64,000 nt of DNA from contig JADGDG010000004.1 of NCBI GenBank assembly GCA_016744995.1, positions 186,001 through 250,000 on the forward strand, read 5' to 3'. The position numbers and the translations under genes are program-made. Positions 17,110-28,954 of this stretch are shown piece by piece (positions within the stretch are counted from its first letter, which is position 1; each line of letters begins with the position of its first letter). The notes under the pieces were generated by a model. It saw only the letters and a list, made by a program, of their open reading frames with translations. It did not search any database and was not told the DNA's origin. The stretch comes from Gammaproteobacteria bacterium. Lineage in GTDB: Bacteria; Pseudomonadota; Gammaproteobacteria; GRL18.

Positions 17110-18255
17110 ATGGCAAACGCCCCTGCAATTTTAGCACTTGAAGATGGAACTGTATTTTACGGTAAGGCCATCGGTGCTATTGGAGAAACCGTTGGTGAGG
17201 TGGTTTTTAATACCTCAATGACCGGGTATCAGGAGATCCTTACCGATCCATCTTATATGGAACAAATAGTGACTCTGACCTATCCCCATATCGGCAATGT
17301 GGGCTGTAATGCCGGCGATGAGGAGTCGGATAAGATAATGGCTCGTGGGTTGGTTATTCGAGATCTGCCGCTGCTGATGTCAAACTGGCGGGCTGATTTG
17401 CCTTTGTCTGATTATTTGAAAAAGCACAATATTGTAGCAATTGCTGATATTGATACCCGTCAGCTGACTCGTATTTTGCGAAATAAAGGTGCCCAAAACG
17501 GCGCCATAGTTGCGCTTAATGGCACTAAGTCAGATATTGATAAAGAGGCTGCAATTGCTTCAGCTAAAGCTTTTCCCGGTCTGAAGGGGATGGATTTAGC
17601 CAAGGTTGTCAGCACTGATTCAAGCTATGAATGGACTGAAGGTTCCTGGTCTTTGCAGACCAATAAGACTGAAACATTGATTGATTTTCCTCACCATGTT
17701 GTGGCCTATGATTATGGCGTGAAGAAAAATATTCTCAGGATGCTGGTTGACCGTGGTTGTAAAGTAACTGTGGTGCCGGCAAAAACTAAAGCCAGTGATG
17801 TCTTAGCCATGAACCCTGATGGTATTTTCCTGTCCAATGGCCCGGGTGATCCAGAACCCTGTGATTATGCCATTGAAGCCATTGGTGATATTTTAGACAG
17901 CTCAAAGCCTGTTTTTGGAATTTGTCTTGGGCACCAGTTATTGTCTCTGGCCAGTGGTGCTAAAACGATCAAAATGAAATTTGGTCACCATGGCGGAAAC
18001 CACCCAGTCAGTGATCTGGCTACTAAAGAAGTAATGATCACCAGTCAGAACCATGGCTTTGCTGTTGATGAAAACAGCTTGCCTGATAATCTTAAAGCTA
18101 CTCATAAATCACTCTTTGATGGTTCCCTGCAAGGCGTACATCGTACAGATAAACCCGCCTTCAGTTTTCAGGGACATCCTGAAGCGAGCCCGGGGCCTCA
18201 TGATGTTGCCCCTTTGTTTGATCATTTCATCGAATTGATAGAGCAAAATAAGTAA
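17110..18255 (+). CDS. carA: Carbamoyl-phosphate synthase small subunit
   Basis: CarA is the glutamine amidotransferase subunit that feeds ammonia to CarB for arginine and pyrimidine synthesis. From this ATG it has 381 residues, the family length, beginning [19 protein letters not shown]. The N-terminal domain is followed by a class I glutaminase domain with the nucleophile in [10 protein letters not shown] (Cys near 265) and the catalytic His-Glu in [13 protein letters not shown]. The ATG lacks a clear ribosome binding site; an in-frame TTG at 17080 has GGGAGA five bases upstream and would add ten residues. Confidence 0.95.
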   Translation: MANAPAILALEDGTVFYGKAIGAIGETVGEVVFNTSMTGYQEILTDPSYMEQIVTLTYPHIGNVGCNAGDEESDKIMARGLVIRDLPLLMSNWRADLPLSDYLKKHNIVAIADIDTRQLTRILRNKGAQNGAIVALNGTKSDIDKEAAIASAKAFPGLKGMDLAKVVSTDSSYEWTEGSWSLQTNKTETLIDFPHHVVAYDYGVKKNILRMLVDRGCKVTVVPAKTKASDVLAMNPDGIFLSNGPGDPEPCDYAIEAIGDILDSSKPVFGICLGHQLLSLASGAKTIKMKFGHHGGNHPVSDLATKEVMITSQNHGFAVDENSLPDNLKATHKSLFDGSLQGVHRTDKPAFSFQGHPEASPGPHDVAPLFDHFIELIEQNK

Positions 18256-18340
18256 GCTTTTTAGAAATAAAACCTATTTAATTATGCTCTGTTAAACCAT
18301 TAGTTAAACAAGAGTATGCACACAACTTTGTGAGTAAAGA

Positions 18341-21300
18341 ATGCCAAAACGCGATGATATAAAAAGTATTCTGATTATTGGCGCTGGTCCAATTGTCATT
18401 GGTCAGGCCTGCGAATTTGATTATTCCGGGGCCCAGGCGTGTAAAGCGCTTAAAGAAGAAGGTTACCGGGTCATCCTGGTGAACTCCAATCCGGCGACCA
18501 TTATGACTGATACGGAATTAGCTGATGCAACCTATATTGAACCCATTCACTGGAAAGTTGTTGCTAATATTATCGAAAAAGAACGCCCTGATGCCTTGTT
18601 ACCCACCATGGGTGGCCAGACGGCGCTAAATTGTGCTCTGGAACTGGATAAAAAAGGTGTTCTGAAAGAATACAATGTTGAAATGATTGGTGCTGATAAG
18701 GAAGCCATTAATAAAGCAGAAGATCGCGATCTGTTTCGCAAGGCTATGATTAAAATCGGCCTGGATATGCCCGTGGCTTTTATTGCCCACACCATGCAGG
18801 AAGCCACTGAGGTGCAGAGCAAGCTGGGTGCTTTCCCAATTATTATCCGTCCCTCTTTTACCATGGGTGGTAGTGGTGGTGGTATTGCATATAACAAAGA
18901 AGAGTTTGTTGAAATTTGTGAGCGTGGTCTGGATATGTCACCCACCAATGAATTGCTGATTGAAGAATCCATTATTGGCTGGAAAGAATATGAAATGGAA
19001 GTGGTTCGGGATAGAAAAGATAATTGTATCATTATCTGTTCCATTGAAAACTTTGATGCGATGGGTGTCCATACCGGAGACTCAATCACGATTGCCCCGG
19101 CACAAACACTGACGGATAAAGAATACCAGATCATGCGTAATGCTTCATTGCAGGTACTGCGTGAAATCGGTGTTGACACTGGTGGTTCCAATGTTCAATT
19201 TGCAGTGAATCCCAAAAATGGTCGTTTGATTATTATTGAAATGAATCCCCGGGTTTCACGTTCCTCAGCATTAGCATCAAAAGCAACTGGTTTTCCTATT
19301 GCTAAAGTAGCTGCTAAATTGGCTGTAGGTTACACTCTGGATGAACTGGATAATGAAATTACCAATGGTGCAACACCCGCATCATTTGAGCCAACACTGG
19401 ATTATGTGGTTACCAAAGTTCCTCGATTTACCTTTGAAAAATTCCCACAGGCAGATGGCACTCTGACCACACAGATGAAATCTGTCGGTGAAGCCATGTC
19501 AATTGGTCGAACGTTTCAGGAATCATTGCAAAAAGCATTACGCTCTTTGGAAATTGATACCGATGGCTTTACAGAAATGTTTGATGAGCTTGACGGTGAC
19601 ACAGAACATGAGCAGATGGAATCACTACGCCATGCACTGAGAGTACCGGGTGCACATCGTATCTGGTACATTGGCGATGCTTTCCGTAAGGGCTTGTCTA
19701 TGGATGATATTCAGAGACTGACCGGGATTGATCCCTGGTTCCTGGTTCAGATTGAAGAACTGATCCAGATAGAAGAAAATGTTCGCGGCAAGAACGTTCT
19801 GGATCTGGATGCTGATGTTCTATTTGAGCTTAAGCGTAAAGGTTTCTCTGACAGTCGTTTATCGTCTTTATTAGTCAGTGATGAAGCAACTGTCAGAAAA
19901 TATCGTCAACAGTTAAATATTCGTCCGGTTTATAAGCGAGTTGATTCCTGTGCGGCTGAATTTTCATCCGACACGGCTTATATGTACTCAACTTATGAGC
20001 AAGAGTGTGAAGCAGCTCCCACCGGGAAAGATAAGATAATGGTGTTGGGTGGAGGCCCTAACCGAATTGGTCAGGGTATTGAGTTTGATTACTGCTGTGT
20101 TCATGCTGCCCATGCCTGTCGTGATGATGGTTATGAAACCATTATGGTGAACTGTAATCCAGAAACCGTTTCAACCGACTATGACACCTCTGATCGACTC
20201 TATTTTGAGCCTTTGACTCTGGAAGATGTACTGGAACTGATTGATCTGGAACAGCCTAAAGGGGTTATTGTTCAGTATGGTGGTCAAACACCATTGAAAC
20301 TGGCTCGTGCTCTGGAAGCCGCTGGTGCAAATATTATAGGCACCTCTCCGGACTCTATCGATCTGGCAGAAGATCGTGAACGCTTCCAGGCAATGATTCA
20401 GGAGCTTGACTTATTACAGCCGCCTAATCGTACTGCCAGTGATGCGGATACAGCGGCTGTTCTGGCATCAGAAGTGGGCTATCCTCTGGTTGTTCGTCCC
20501 TCCTATGTGCTGGGTGGGCGCGGTATGGAAATTGTTTATAACGAAGAAGAACTGCGCACTTATATGAGCACGGCGGTGAGCGTCTCCAATGATGCGCCGG
20601 TTTTACTGGATCGCTTTTTAGATGATGCAGTTGAAGTCGATGTTGATGCTATTTGTGATGGGGAAAATGTGCTTATTGGCGGTATTATGCAGCATATTGA
20701 ACAAGCGGGAGTTCACTCTGGCGACTCTGCCTGTTCTATACCGCCTTATAATTTATCAGATGAAATTCAGGATAGACTGCGAGAGCAAGCTTCTCGTATG
20801 GCTAAAAAACTGGGTGTTATCGGTTTGATGAATACTCAATTTGCCATAAAAGGTGATGATATTTATATACTTGAAGTTAACCCGCGTGCTTCACGTACAG
20901 TGCCTTTTGTATCAAAAGCAACGGGTGTTCAATTAGCCAAAGTTGCCGCCTTGTGTATGACAGGTAAATCTCTTAAAGAACAGGGAAAGCTCGAAGAAGC
21001 AAAACCTGCTTTTTTCTTTGTTAAAGAATCAGTCTTTCCATTTATAAAATTTCCGGGTGTTGATCCGATTTTAGGCCCTGAAATGAAATCCACTGGTGAA
21101 GCTATGGGTATGGGAAAGACATTTGGCGAAGCTTTTGGTAAGTCTCAATTATCGGCTGGTGTTGTATTACCGACTGGTGGTAATGCCTTTATCAGTGTTC
21201 GTAAAGCCGACAGGCCGAAAGTCGTTGCTTTGGTTCGTAAAATTAAATCACTTGGATTTAATGTGCTGGCAACCAGCGGTACTCATAGATTATTAGCTGA

Positions 21301-21574
21301 GCAGGGTATTGAGACAACGATGGTCAATAAGGTAAAAGAAGGCCGTCCTCATATTGTTGATATGATTAAAAATGATGAAATTAACCTGATTGTTAATACT
21401 ACGGAAGGCAAAAAAGCCATCAGAGACTCTTCAATGATTCGTCGTCAGGCACTGCAGTATAAAGTGACTTATGCCACGACAATCGCAGCAGCGGATGCAT
21501 TATGCGAAGCACTGATGATTGATGGTATCCATGAAGGTGATGTGGCAGTATACCGACTTCAGGATGTTCACTAA
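18341..21574 (+). CDS. carB: Carbamoyl-phosphate synthase large subunit
   Basis: CarB makes carbamoyl phosphate from bicarbonate, ammonia and two ATP. At 1077 residues it is full length. The two homologous ATP-grasp halves are visible: [25 protein letters not shown] at the start and [24 protein letters not shown] near residue 565, each followed by its own ATP site ([16 protein letters not shown] and [16 protein letters not shown]). The C-terminal allosteric domain begins about residue 935 ([18 protein letters not shown]). It follows carA by 85 bases and ends 41 bases before greA. Confidence 0.99.
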   Translation: MPKRDDIKSILIIGAGPIVIGQACEFDYSGAQACKALKEEGYRVILVNSNPATIMTDTELADATYIEPIHWKVVANIIEKERPDALLPTMGGQTALNCALELDKKGVLKEYNVEMIGADKEAINKAEDRDLFRKAMIKIGLDMPVAFIAHTMQEATEVQSKLGAFPIIIRPSFTMGGSGGGIAYNKEEFVEICERGLDMSPTNELLIEESIIGWKEYEMEVVRDRKDNCIIICSIENFDAMGVHTGDSITIAPAQTLTDKEYQIMRNASLQVLREIGVDTGGSNVQFAVNPKNGRLIIIEMNPRVSRSSALASKATGFPIAKVAAKLAVGYTLDELDNEITNGATPASFEPTLDYVVTKVPRFTFEKFPQADGTLTTQMKSVGEAMSIGRTFQESLQKALRSLEIDTDGFTEMFDELDGDTEHEQMESLRHALRVPGAHRIWYIGDAFRKGLSMDDIQRLTGIDPWFLVQIEELIQIEENVRGKNVLDLDADVLFELKRKGFSDSRLSSLLVSDEATVRKYRQQLNIRPVYKRVDSCAAEFSSDTAYMYSTYEQECEAAPTGKDKIMVLGGGPNRIGQGIEFDYCCVHAAHACRDDGYETIMVNCNPETVSTDYDTSDRLYFEPLTLEDVLELIDLEQPKGVIVQYGGQTPLKLARALEAAGANIIGTSPDSIDLAEDRERFQAMIQELDLLQPPNRTASDADTAAVLASEVGYPLVVRPSYVLGGRGMEIVYNEEELRTYMSTAVSVSNDAPVLLDRFLDDAVEVDVDAICDGENVLIGGIMQHIEQAGVHSGDSACSIPPYNLSDEIQDRLREQASRMAKKLGVIGLMNTQFAIKGDDIYILEVNPRASRTVPFVSKATGVQLAKVAALCMTGKSLKEQGKLEEAKPAFFFVKESVFPFIKFPGVDPILGPEMKSTGEAMGMGKTFGEAFGKSQLSAGVVLPTGGNAFISVRKADRPKVVALVRKIKSLGFNVLATSGTHRLLAEQGIETTMVNKVKEGRPHIVDMIKNDEINLIVNTTEGKKAIRDSSMIRRQALQYKVTYATTIAAADALCEALMIDGIHEGDVAVYRLQDVH

Positions 21575-21615
21575 TCGCCTGCAATATGGCTATATAGCAT
21601 AAGGAAACAAAACAA

Positions 21616-22095
21616 ATGAACAATAAAGTACCCCTGACGAAATCCGGGGCAGATAAATTACATGAAGAATTAAGAGAGCTTAAATCTGTTCGCAGACCCA
21701 GAGTGATTCAGGCCATTGCCGAAGCTCGTGAACATGGTGATTTAAAAGAAAATGCAGAATACCATGCAGCTCGCGAAGAACAGGGCTTCATTGAAGGGCG
21801 TGTTAAAGATATTGAAGGTAAATTATCAAACGCACAAATTATCGATATTGCAACAATGAAAGATACTGGTCGGGTGATTTTTGGCACCACAGTGGTTCTC
21901 TATGATGAAGATGCCGATACAGAGATCACCTATCAGATTGTAGGTGAGGATGAGGCTGATATTAAAGCGGGTAAAATCTCAGTATCCTCTCCAGTTGCTA
22001 TGGCACTTATTGGTAAAGAAGCTGATGATGTGGCAATTGTAAAAGCGCCCAAAGGTGATAAAGAGTACGAAATTGTGGCAGTGAAATATATCTGA
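21616..22095 (+). CDS. greA: Transcript cleavage factor GreA
   Basis: GreA rescues backtracked RNA polymerase by stimulating transcript cleavage. The 159-residue protein opens [59 protein letters not shown]. This is the coiled-coil domain, whose tip carries the essential acidic residues (GDLKENAEY). The FKBP-like C-terminal domain includes [23 protein letters not shown]. The carAB-greA order is typical for gammaproteobacteria. Confidence 0.97.
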   Translation: MNNKVPLTKSGADKLHEELRELKSVRRPRVIQAIAEAREHGDLKENAEYHAAREEQGFIEGRVKDIEGKLSNAQIIDIATMKDTGRVIFGTTVVLYDEDADTEITYQIVGEDEADIKAGKISVSSPVAMALIGKEADDVAIVKAPKGDKEYEIVAVKYI

Positions 22096-22102
22096 TACAA
22101 AC

Positions 22103-22579
22103 ATGTCACTACAAAATCTTAGTAACAACTATATCAGTCAAACCATCAGTCCAACCAGTGGTGAAAAAATTCTTCTGACCCTCTGGATTGGTGCGCTCTG
22201 GACCATTGGTTTTCTTGTCACCCCCACATTGTTTGGCAATCTGGAAGACCGACAATTAGCCGGCATGCTGGCAGGCAAACTTTTTACCGCAGTGAGTTAT
22301 ATTGGTCTTTTTTGCGGTTTCATTTTATTATTGTCCGAATGGCGACGTTCAGGCGTGTTTAAGCGCAATAAACGGATCTGGTTATTACTCTTGATGATGT
22401 TTATAGTGATTGCAGGTGAATTTTTTATTCAGCCTCAGATGGCGGAGCTAAAACAAGCGGGTTTGTCAGTTGGCCCAGAGTTTGATCGTCTGCATGGTGC
22501 GGCCACGGTTTTGTATATGTTCAACTGTCTGTTGGGGCTTATACTGCTTGTCTTTAAGCCTGCTCACTCTAAAACGTGA
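22103..22579 (+). CDS. DUF4149-type membrane protein
   Basis: This 158-residue inner-membrane protein has four predicted helices (about residues 27-46, 64-83, 94-112 and 136-154). The pattern LLTLWIGALWTIGFLVTPTLFGNLEDRQLAGMLAGKLFTAVSYIG and the later FDRLHGAATVLYMFNCLLGLILLV fits the DUF4149 family, which regularly lies between greA and yhbY in gammaproteobacteria. Function is unknown. It starts seven bases after the greA stop, so it is very likely in the same transcript. Confidence 0.8.
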   Translation: MSLQNLSNNYISQTISPTSGEKILLTLWIGALWTIGFLVTPTLFGNLEDRQLAGMLAGKLFTAVSYIGLFCGFILLLSEWRRSGVFKRNKRIWLLLLMMFIVIAGEFFIQPQMAELKQAGLSVGPEFDRLHGAATVLYMFNCLLGLILLVFKPAHSKT

Positions 22580-22617
22580 TTGGCGAAACTTGACAGGCAG
22601 CAGCAAATTTACTGTAT

Positions 22618-22929
22618 TTATGATTTAGGGATTTCAATCACAGGATTTTTCTTATTCTGGCGGTAAAAAATGCCAATATGACCGATTGACTGGACATGTT
22701 CACACTCTGTTTGTTTAATAATTGAGTCAATCATCTTACTTTTCTGCTCTCTGTCATCTGCGTTAACACGCACTTTGATCAGCTCATGATCGTCCAGGGC
22801 AAAATTAATCTCATTAATGACATTATCTGTTAAACCTGCACCGCCGATAAGGACTACTGGTTTCATTGAATGGGCTTGTGCGCGTAGAAAGCGGATTTGC
22901 TTGTTGTTGAGAGTGCTGTTTTGTGACAT
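22618..22929 (-). CDS. yhbY: YhbY/CRM-domain RNA-binding protein
   Basis: This 103-residue single CRM domain reads NNKQIRFLRAQAHSMKPVVLIGGAGLTDNVINEINFALDDHELIKVRVN. It ends with the region carrying the GxxG-like loop (IGHIGIFYRQN). YhbY associates with pre-50S ribosomal particles. It is divergent from rlmE, as in E. coli, where yhbY, rlmE and ftsH are neighbours. Confidence 0.93.
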   Translation of the reverse strand: MSQNSTLNNKQIRFLRAQAHSMKPVVLIGGAGLTDNVINEINFALDDHELIKVRVNADDREQKSKMIDSIIKQTECEHVQSIGHIGIFYRQNKKNPVIEIPKS

Positions 22930-22986
22930 ATGTGTAATAACCTAAATAGACTTTCGCAGTAAAACGGTAATTATAACGTGTACCAA

Positions 22987-23017
22987 CTTGTGTTTCACGG
23001 TAAAATATCCATTTTAT
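22987..23017 (+). promoter_or_regulatory. Candidate sigma-32 promoter of rlmE-ftsH
   Basis: CTTGTGT, 14 bases, then TCCATTTTAT, about 50 bases before the rlmE start. The -35 matches CTTG and the -10 resembles CCCCATTTAT. The rlmE-ftsH operon is under sigma-32 control in E. coli, which makes this site plausible, but the match is partial. Confidence 0.4.
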
Positions 23018-23067
23018 ATAAAATTAATTTTAGAAATAGTTTTTAATTTCTGGTTGAAGGTTTATCA

Positions 23068-23688
23068 ATGGCACGTAGTAAGAGCAGTTCTGAATGGTTA
23101 CAGGAACATTTTAAGGATCAATATGTCTTAAAGTCACAGCAGGATGGTTATCGCTCAAGAGCCGCTTATAAATTGCTTCAAATCCAGGACAAAGACAGGC
23201 TGATTAAGCCAGGTATGAATGTAGTGGATTTGGGCTCAGCTCCTGGCGGCTGGTCACAGGTGGCACGACAATTTGTGGGCCATAAGGGCAAAGTTGTGGC
23301 TCTGGATATTCTGCCAATGGATCAACTGGCACAGGTTGAGTTCATTCAGGGTGATTTTCAGGAAGATTCCGTACTGGAAGAATTACTCAAGGTATTAGAT
23401 AATGAGCCGGTTGATCTTGTAATTTCAGATATGGCCCCCAATGTTACAGGGGTAAAGGCGGTGGATCAGCCAAAAAGTATGTATTTGCTTGAATTAGCAA
23501 TCGATCTGGCCGATCAGGTGTTAAAACCCCAGGGTGCATTAGTAATGAAAGTGTTTCAGGGAGAAGGTTTTCAACAACTGTTAGCCGAATTAAGAAAGCG
23601 TTACCAAAAAGTAATTACCCGTAAACCCGATGCCTCTCGTGCTCGTTCTGCAGAGGTTTATTTGCTGGCAAAGGGATTTAAAGGTTAA
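23068..23688 (+). CDS. rlmE: 23S rRNA 2'-O-methyltransferase RlmE (FtsJ/RrmJ)
   Basis: RlmE methylates U2552 in the A loop of 23S rRNA using SAM. The 206-residue protein has the SAM motif VVDLGSAPGGWSQVA near residue 52. The K-D-K-E catalytic tetrad can be traced: RAAYKL near 37, ISDMAPN near 125, VMKVFQGEGF near 162, and Glu in RSAEVYLLAKGF near the end. It heads an operon with ftsH and probably folP-glmM. Confidence 0.96.
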   Translation: MARSKSSSEWLQEHFKDQYVLKSQQDGYRSRAAYKLLQIQDKDRLIKPGMNVVDLGSAPGGWSQVARQFVGHKGKVVALDILPMDQLAQVEFIQGDFQEDSVLEELLKVLDNEPVDLVISDMAPNVTGVKAVDQPKSMYLLELAIDLADQVLKPQGALVMKVFQGEGFQQLLAELRKRYQKVITRKPDASRARSAEVYLLAKGFKG

Positions 23689-23759
23689 TTTTAGTTACGC
23701 ATAAAATTAAATTTACATAGCAACATAATTAACACACATAATAATTTGGAGTATTCGTT

Positions 23760-25727
23760 TTGAACGAAATGACAAAAAATATTTTGCTCTGGGTGGTCAT
23801 TGGAGTCATCCTGATGTCGGTCTTTAGTAATTTCACCCCGACATCGGGCCCAAAAGAAATGAGCTATTCTGACTTTATCCAAAATGTTGAACGTGGTTCA
23901 GTCAGTGAAGTTAAAATGGAAGGTCGTGTCATCTCAGGTAATACTCTGGATGGCAAACATTTCACGACTTACAGCCCTGAAACAGACAACCGTGCTCTCG
24001 TAGGCACGCTGTTAGATAATACGGTAAAAATTGTAGGCGAGCCTCCTAAACAGCAAAGCTTACTGGTGCAACTGTTTATTTCTTCGTTTCCTATTTTATT
24101 AATCGTCGGTATCTGGGTCTATTTTATGCGCCAAATGCAAGGCGGCGGCGGTGGCCGTGGTGCTATGTCATTTGGGAAAAGTAAAGCCAAACTTCTGGGA
24201 GAAGATCAGATTAAAGTCACTTTTGCGGATGTTGCTGGTTGTGATGAGGCAAAAGAAGATGTTAGTGAACTGGTCGATTTCCTTAAAGATCCAGCTAAAT
24301 ACACCAAACTGGGTGGTAAATTACCTCGTGGTGTCTTGATGGTGGGTAGTCCGGGTACTGGTAAAACCTTATTGGCAAAAGCCATTGCTGGTGAAGCCAA
24401 AGTACCGTTCTTTACTATATCCGGCTCAGACTTTGTAGAGATGTTTGTTGGTGTAGGTGCATCCCGTGTTCGTGATATGTTTGAGCAGGCCAAAAAACAT
24501 GCGCCCTGCATTATCTTTATTGATGAAATAGATGCAGTAGGCCGCCATCGTGGTGCTGGCCTGGGCGGCGGTCATGATGAGCGTGAACAGACTTTAAACC
24601 AGCTGTTAGTTGAAATGGATGGTTTTGAAGGTAATGAGGGTGTCATTGTAATTGCTGCAACCAACCGCCCTGATGTGTTGGATCCTGCTTTACTGCGTCC
24701 TGGTCGTTTTGACCGCCAGGTGGTTGTACCACTGCCGGATATCAGAGGTCGTGAGAAGATCCTTAAGGTTCACCTGCGTAAAGTACCGATTGATGACAAT
24801 GTTCAGCCTAAATACATTGCTCGAGGAACACCGGGTTTTTCTGGTGCTGATTTGGCTAATCTGGTGAATGAATCAGCATTATTTGCTGCCAAGGAAGATT
24901 CCCGCACAGTAACTATGGCGCATCTGGAACAGGCAAAAGATAAGATTATGATGGGTTCTGAACGTAAATCCATGGTAATGAAAGATAAAGAAAAGAAAAT
25001 GACAGCCTATCATGAAGCAGGACACGCCATAGTAGGTCTTCTGGTGCCGTCACATGATCCGGTTTATAAAGTGAGTATCATTCCACGCGGCAGAGCATTG
25101 GGTGTCACCATGTTTTTACCTGAGGAAGATCGTTATAGCCTGAGTAAAGAGCAATTAAACAGTCAGATTTCAAGTTTATATGGTGGTCGTGTTGCAGAAG
25201 AGATTATTTATGGATCTGATCTGGTGACAACTGGAGCCAGCAGTGATATTGAACGAGCCACTGAACTGGCCCGCAATATGGTCACAAAATGGGGTCTGTC
25301 AGATAAACTGGGTCCACAGTCTTATTCAGAAGAAGAGGGTGAAGTTTTTTTAGGTCGCTCCGTGACTCAGCATAAGAATGTTTCAGATGAAACGGCTCAT
25401 ATTATTGATGAAGAAATTCGCAGTGTTATTGATAGTAATTACAGCAGAGCAGAGCAGATCCTTAAAGATAATATTGATAAACTGCACAGTATGACCGATG
25501 CACTGATGAAATATGAAACCATTGATCGTGATCAGATTGATGACATCATGGCAGGTAAGGAACCTCGTGAACCTAAAGGCTGGGCTGATATTGATTACTC
25601 AGATAAAGATGGCGGTTCCAGTTCCAGTGTCAGCAGTGAAGACAGCACTGATTCAGTTGATAAGAGTGAAAAAAAATCATCTGATGACTCTGATAAGCCT
25701 ATTGGCGGAACAGCTGATCAACACTAG
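23760..25727 (+). CDS. ftsH: ATP-dependent zinc metalloprotease FtsH
   Basis: FtsH is the membrane AAA+ protease that degrades sigma-32, LpxC and misassembled membrane proteins. The TTG start gives [15 protein letters not shown], close to the E. coli N terminus, with GGAG eight bases upstream. Two transmembrane helices (5-25 and about 101-120) flank a periplasmic domain. Then come Walker A (GSPGTGKT near 195, with Ser where GPPGTGKT is usual), Walker B IIFIDEID, the SRH arginines and the zinc site HEAGH near 418. The C terminus is a Ser/Asp-rich tail. At 655 residues it is complete. Confidence 0.98.
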   Translation: MNEMTKNILLWVVIGVILMSVFSNFTPTSGPKEMSYSDFIQNVERGSVSEVKMEGRVISGNTLDGKHFTTYSPETDNRALVGTLLDNTVKIVGEPPKQQSLLVQLFISSFPILLIVGIWVYFMRQMQGGGGGRGAMSFGKSKAKLLGEDQIKVTFADVAGCDEAKEDVSELVDFLKDPAKYTKLGGKLPRGVLMVGSPGTGKTLLAKAIAGEAKVPFFTISGSDFVEMFVGVGASRVRDMFEQAKKHAPCIIFIDEIDAVGRHRGAGLGGGHDEREQTLNQLLVEMDGFEGNEGVIVIAATNRPDVLDPALLRPGRFDRQVVVPLPDIRGREKILKVHLRKVPIDDNVQPKYIARGTPGFSGADLANLVNESALFAAKEDSRTVTMAHLEQAKDKIMMGSERKSMVMKDKEKKMTAYHEAGHAIVGLLVPSHDPVYKVSIIPRGRALGVTMFLPEEDRYSLSKEQLNSQISSLYGGRVAEEIIYGSDLVTTGASSDIERATELARNMVTKWGLSDKLGPQSYSEEEGEVFLGRSVTQHKNVSDETAHIIDEEIRSVIDSNYSRAEQILKDNIDKLHSMTDALMKYETIDRDQIDDIMAGKEPREPKGWADIDYSDKDGGSSSSVSSEDSTDSVDKSEKKSSDDSDKPIGGTADQH

Positions 25728-25741
25728 CTTTTCTATTTTCG

Positions 25742-25777
25742 GACAGGCCCCCGGGAGCCTGTCTGGATTTTGTCATT
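25742..25777 (+). terminator. Terminator after ftsH
   Basis: GACAGGC pairs with GCCTGTC (7 bp, extendable by flanking CC/GG) around a C/G-rich loop, followed by T-rich sequence TGGATTTTGTCATTTT. It lies 15 bases after the ftsH stop and would reduce read-through into folP. Confidence 0.65.
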
Positions 25778-25816
25778 TTCTATTCCCTTCCTCTGTGAAC
25801 TTAGCTTAACTCTTCA

Positions 25817-26659
25817 ATGACAAACAAAGCCATCAGACATAAGCTGCAATGCGCTGAAAAAGAAATCAGCCTTGACTCTCCCATCGTTATGGGTATCCTC
25901 AATGTCACTCCTGATTCATTCTCAGATGGCGGTTTGTTCACCCATATAGACCCTGCACTTCGTCAGGCAGAAAAAATGCATTCAGATGGGGCATTAATTA
26001 TTGATATTGGCGGAGAGTCAACCAGACCAGGCGCTGATTGTGTTTCTGATGCTGAAGAAATGGATCGAGTTATTCCGATAATAGAAAAAATACACAGTGA
26101 ATTAGATATTGTTATTTCTATTGATACCAGTAAAGCAAGTGTTATGACTGAAGCTGCAAAAGCTGGGGCTGGTATGATTAATGATGTCAATGCTCTACGG
26201 GGAACTGATGCCCTCAGGGCTGCACAGGCAACAGGATTAGCTGTTTGTTTGATGCATATGAAAGGTGAGCCCCGAACTATGCAGGCTAATCCGAAATATA
26301 CGGATGTAGTCGCGCAAGTAAAAGATTTTTTATCTCAGCAGGCAAAACTATGCTTGCTGCAAGGTATCCCTGCAGAACAAATTATTATTGATCCCGGATT
26401 TGGCTTTGGTAAAACATTGGCGCATAATATCACCTTGTTTAAGCACCTTGATGAACTAAAAAAAATGGGTTTCCCCATTCTGGTCGGTGCTTCTCGCAAG
26501 ACAATGATAGGTCAGATAACAGACAAAGATGTTGATGACCGTTTAGCAGGCAGTATCACATTGGCTGCTCTGGCATATCTTGGCGGTGCCTCAATCATTA
26601 GAGTTCATGATGTTGCAGAAACCGTTGATGCGATAAAAATCGCAATGGCTTTATCATAA
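25817..26659 (+). CDS. folP: Dihydropteroate synthase FolP
   Basis: FolP joins p-aminobenzoate to the pterin pyrophosphate in folate synthesis and is the sulfonamide target. The 280-residue TIM-barrel protein has MGILNVTPDSFSDGG near residue 25, the GGESTRPGA loop near 65, DVNALRG, and the phosphate-site PGFGFGKT and VGASRKTMIG segments. The ftsH-folP-glmM order is classical. Confidence 0.97.
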   Translation: MTNKAIRHKLQCAEKEISLDSPIVMGILNVTPDSFSDGGLFTHIDPALRQAEKMHSDGALIIDIGGESTRPGADCVSDAEEMDRVIPIIEKIHSELDIVISIDTSKASVMTEAAKAGAGMINDVNALRGTDALRAAQATGLAVCLMHMKGEPRTMQANPKYTDVVAQVKDFLSQQAKLCLLQGIPAEQIIIDPGFGFGKTLAHNITLFKHLDELKKMGFPILVGASRKTMIGQITDKDVDDRLAGSITLAALAYLGGASIIRVHDVAETVDAIKIAMALS

Positions 26660-26698
26660 TTTTTATTATGACCTGATAACATAGAAAACAGACAACAA

Positions 26699-28039
26699 AT
26701 GAAAAAAAAATACTTTGGTACTGATGGCATTCGTGGAAAAGTAGGGGAGTACCCCATGACTGCAGAATTTGTTCTTAAACTGGGCTGGGCGGCGGGCCGG
26801 GTTCTGGCAAAACAGGGACAGGGAAAAGCAGTTATTGGTAAGGATACACGTATCTCAGGTTATATGTATGAATCAGCATTAGAGGCAGGCTTATCTGCTG
26901 CTGGCATCGATTGCTTGCTGACTGGTCCAATGCCGACTCCCGGTATTGCTTATCTGACCCGAACCATGAATGCACAATTGGGTATCGTGATCAGTGCTTC
27001 GCATAATCCATATTATGATAACGGCATTAAATTTTTCTCAGCAGATGGTACTAAGCTTTCAGATGAAATTGAGCACGCTATTGAGGCTGAAATAGAAAAT
27101 GAGATGGTGACCGTTGAGTCATCAAAACTGGGTAAAGCGAAGCGTATTAAAGATGCTGATGGCCGTTATATTGAATATTGTAAAGGTACAACTGCTTCAT
27201 TTATGGAGCTTACAGGCTTAAGAATTGTTGTTGATACGGCTCATGGTGCAGCCTATCATATTGCGCCTAAAGTATTTGGTGAGATGGGTGCTGAAGTGAT
27301 CTCAATCGGCAGTGAGCCCGATGGCATTAACATCAATGAAAAAGTCGGCTCTACCTATCCGGAAACTATTAGCGATGCGGTACTACAGCATCGTGCCGAT
27401 CTGGGCATTGCTCTGGATGGTGATGCAGACCGCTTATTGATGGTCGATCATAAGGGCGAAGTAGTTGATGGTGATGAACTGCTGTTCATTATTGCAATGA
27501 CACAGAAAAAACAACGGGGAAATACAGACTTTGGGGTTGTCGGCACCTTGATGAGCAACCTGGGCATGGAAACAGCACTCAAAAAAGAAGGACTGGGATT
27601 TGTTCGTGCTGAGGTGGGCGATCGCTATGTTATGGAAGAATTACACAAACAGGAATGGACTATTGGTGGTGAGTCTTCAGGACATATTATCTGTCTTGAC
27701 AAAACCACGACAGGTGATGGTATTGTTGCTGCACTGCAAGTTCTTTCAGCTATCATTGACAGCGATAAGAGCTTGAATGAGTTAAAAAATGGTATGGTAA
27801 AATATCCCCAGCATATGATTAATGTGCGGATCAAAGAAAAAGTCGATCCTTTCAGCTCAGATTCCGTGGTGACTGCCGTGGCAGATGCAGAACAACGACT
27901 GGCGGATGCGGGGCGAGTATTACTTCGTGCATCGGGTACAGAACCATTGATTCGAGTGATGATTGAAGGCTCGGATGAACAGCAGGTTTTGGCCGAAGCC
28001 AAAAAACTTGCTGAAACAGTTAAACAGGCTTTTAGCTGA
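26699..28039 (+). CDS. glmM: Phosphoglucosamine mutase GlmM
   Basis: GlmM interconverts glucosamine-6-phosphate and glucosamine-1-phosphate for peptidoglycan and LPS. The 446-residue protein begins [18 protein letters not shown] and has the active-site phosphoserine loop [17 protein letters not shown] (Ser near 101), the metal loop [13 protein letters not shown], the sugar-specificity loop [12 protein letters not shown] and the phosphate-binding [12 protein letters not shown]. All hallmark residues are present. Confidence 0.98.
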   Translation: MKKKYFGTDGIRGKVGEYPMTAEFVLKLGWAAGRVLAKQGQGKAVIGKDTRISGYMYESALEAGLSAAGIDCLLTGPMPTPGIAYLTRTMNAQLGIVISASHNPYYDNGIKFFSADGTKLSDEIEHAIEAEIENEMVTVESSKLGKAKRIKDADGRYIEYCKGTTASFMELTGLRIVVDTAHGAAYHIAPKVFGEMGAEVISIGSEPDGININEKVGSTYPETISDAVLQHRADLGIALDGDADRLLMVDHKGEVVDGDELLFIIAMTQKKQRGNTDFGVVGTLMSNLGMETALKKEGLGFVRAEVGDRYVMEELHKQEWTIGGESSGHIICLDKTTTGDGIVAALQVLSAIIDSDKSLNELKNGMVKYPQHMINVRIKEKVDPFSSDSVVTAVADAEQRLADAGRVLLRASGTEPLIRVMIEGSDEQQVLAEAKKLAETVKQAFS

Positions 28040-28158
28040 AATCTGCTTAATATATAAGCAAAATAATAATTTATGGCTCTGAGATTTGATTTATTGGAGC
28101 AGTAAAGGTATCATTTCGCGCTGAATAAAAAAGTAGGAATCTTTTAACAGGAGTAATT

Positions 28159-28911
28159 ATGCGTACACCATTAGTAGCTGGCAATTGGAAGATGAATGGC
28201 TCCAGAGAGAGCGTAAAAGAATTAATCAATGGCGTTGTTGAAGGTGCAAAATCCTTAAACGGCGTTGAAGTGGCGGTATGCCCATCAATGATTCACATCG
28301 CAGATGTGGTTGCGGTGGCTGCGGGTACTAATGTTGCTGTGGGTTCTCAGGATTCCTGTACCGCTCTTAAAGGTGCGTTTACGGGTGAGACATCCATTGA
28401 CATGATAAAAGATTTCGGTTGCCAGTACGGCATTATAGGCCACTCTGAGCGCCGTACCCTTTATGGTGAAACAGATGAAGTAGTCGCTGAAAAATTTACT
28501 ATAGTAAAGAATTCAGGTGTTATCCCTGTTTTTTGTATTGGAGAAACCCTCGAAGAGCGTGAAAGCGGCATTACTGAAGAAGTTTGTGCACGTCAGATTG
28601 ATGCGGTCTTCGCGGTAGAAGGCGACAATGCATTTGCTGGTTCAGTTATCGCATACGAACCCGTCTGGGCTATTGGTACAGGTAAAACTGCTTCACCAGA
28701 GCAAGCTCAGGCTGTACATGCTTTTATTCGTCAACACATTGCTAAGCGCAATGCTGATGTTGCTGAAAAGGTTCAGATTTTATATGGCGGCAGCATGAAC
28801 CCTGCGAATGCAAAAGAACTGATTGGTCAGACTGATATTGATGGTGGTCTGATTGGTGGCGCATCTTTAAAAGCTGAAGACTTTCTGGCGGTTTGTCAGG
28901 CAGGTCAGTAA
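28159..28911 (+). CDS. tpiA: Triosephosphate isomerase
   Basis: TpiA interconverts dihydroxyacetone phosphate and glyceraldehyde 3-phosphate. The 250-residue TIM barrel has the substrate Lys in AGNWKMNGS, the catalytic His in IIGHSERRTLYGE (near 95), the catalytic Glu in AYEPVWAIGTGKTAS (near 167) with flexible loop 6, and the phosphate-binding YGGSMNPANA. AGGAG lies upstream of the ATG. The tpiA-secG-tRNA-Leu order matches other gammaproteobacteria. Confidence 0.98.
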   Translation: MRTPLVAGNWKMNGSRESVKELINGVVEGAKSLNGVEVAVCPSMIHIADVVAVAAGTNVAVGSQDSCTALKGAFTGETSIDMIKDFGCQYGIIGHSERRTLYGETDEVVAEKFTIVKNSGVIPVFCIGETLEERESGITEEVCARQIDAVFAVEGDNAFAGSVIAYEPVWAIGTGKTASPEQAQAVHAFIRQHIAKRNADVAEKVQILYGGSMNPANAKELIGQTDIDGGLIGGASLKAEDFLAVCQAGQ

Positions 28912-28954
28912 ACAGACAGACATTTTATATAGATATTAACCTGGTAAAGAGATT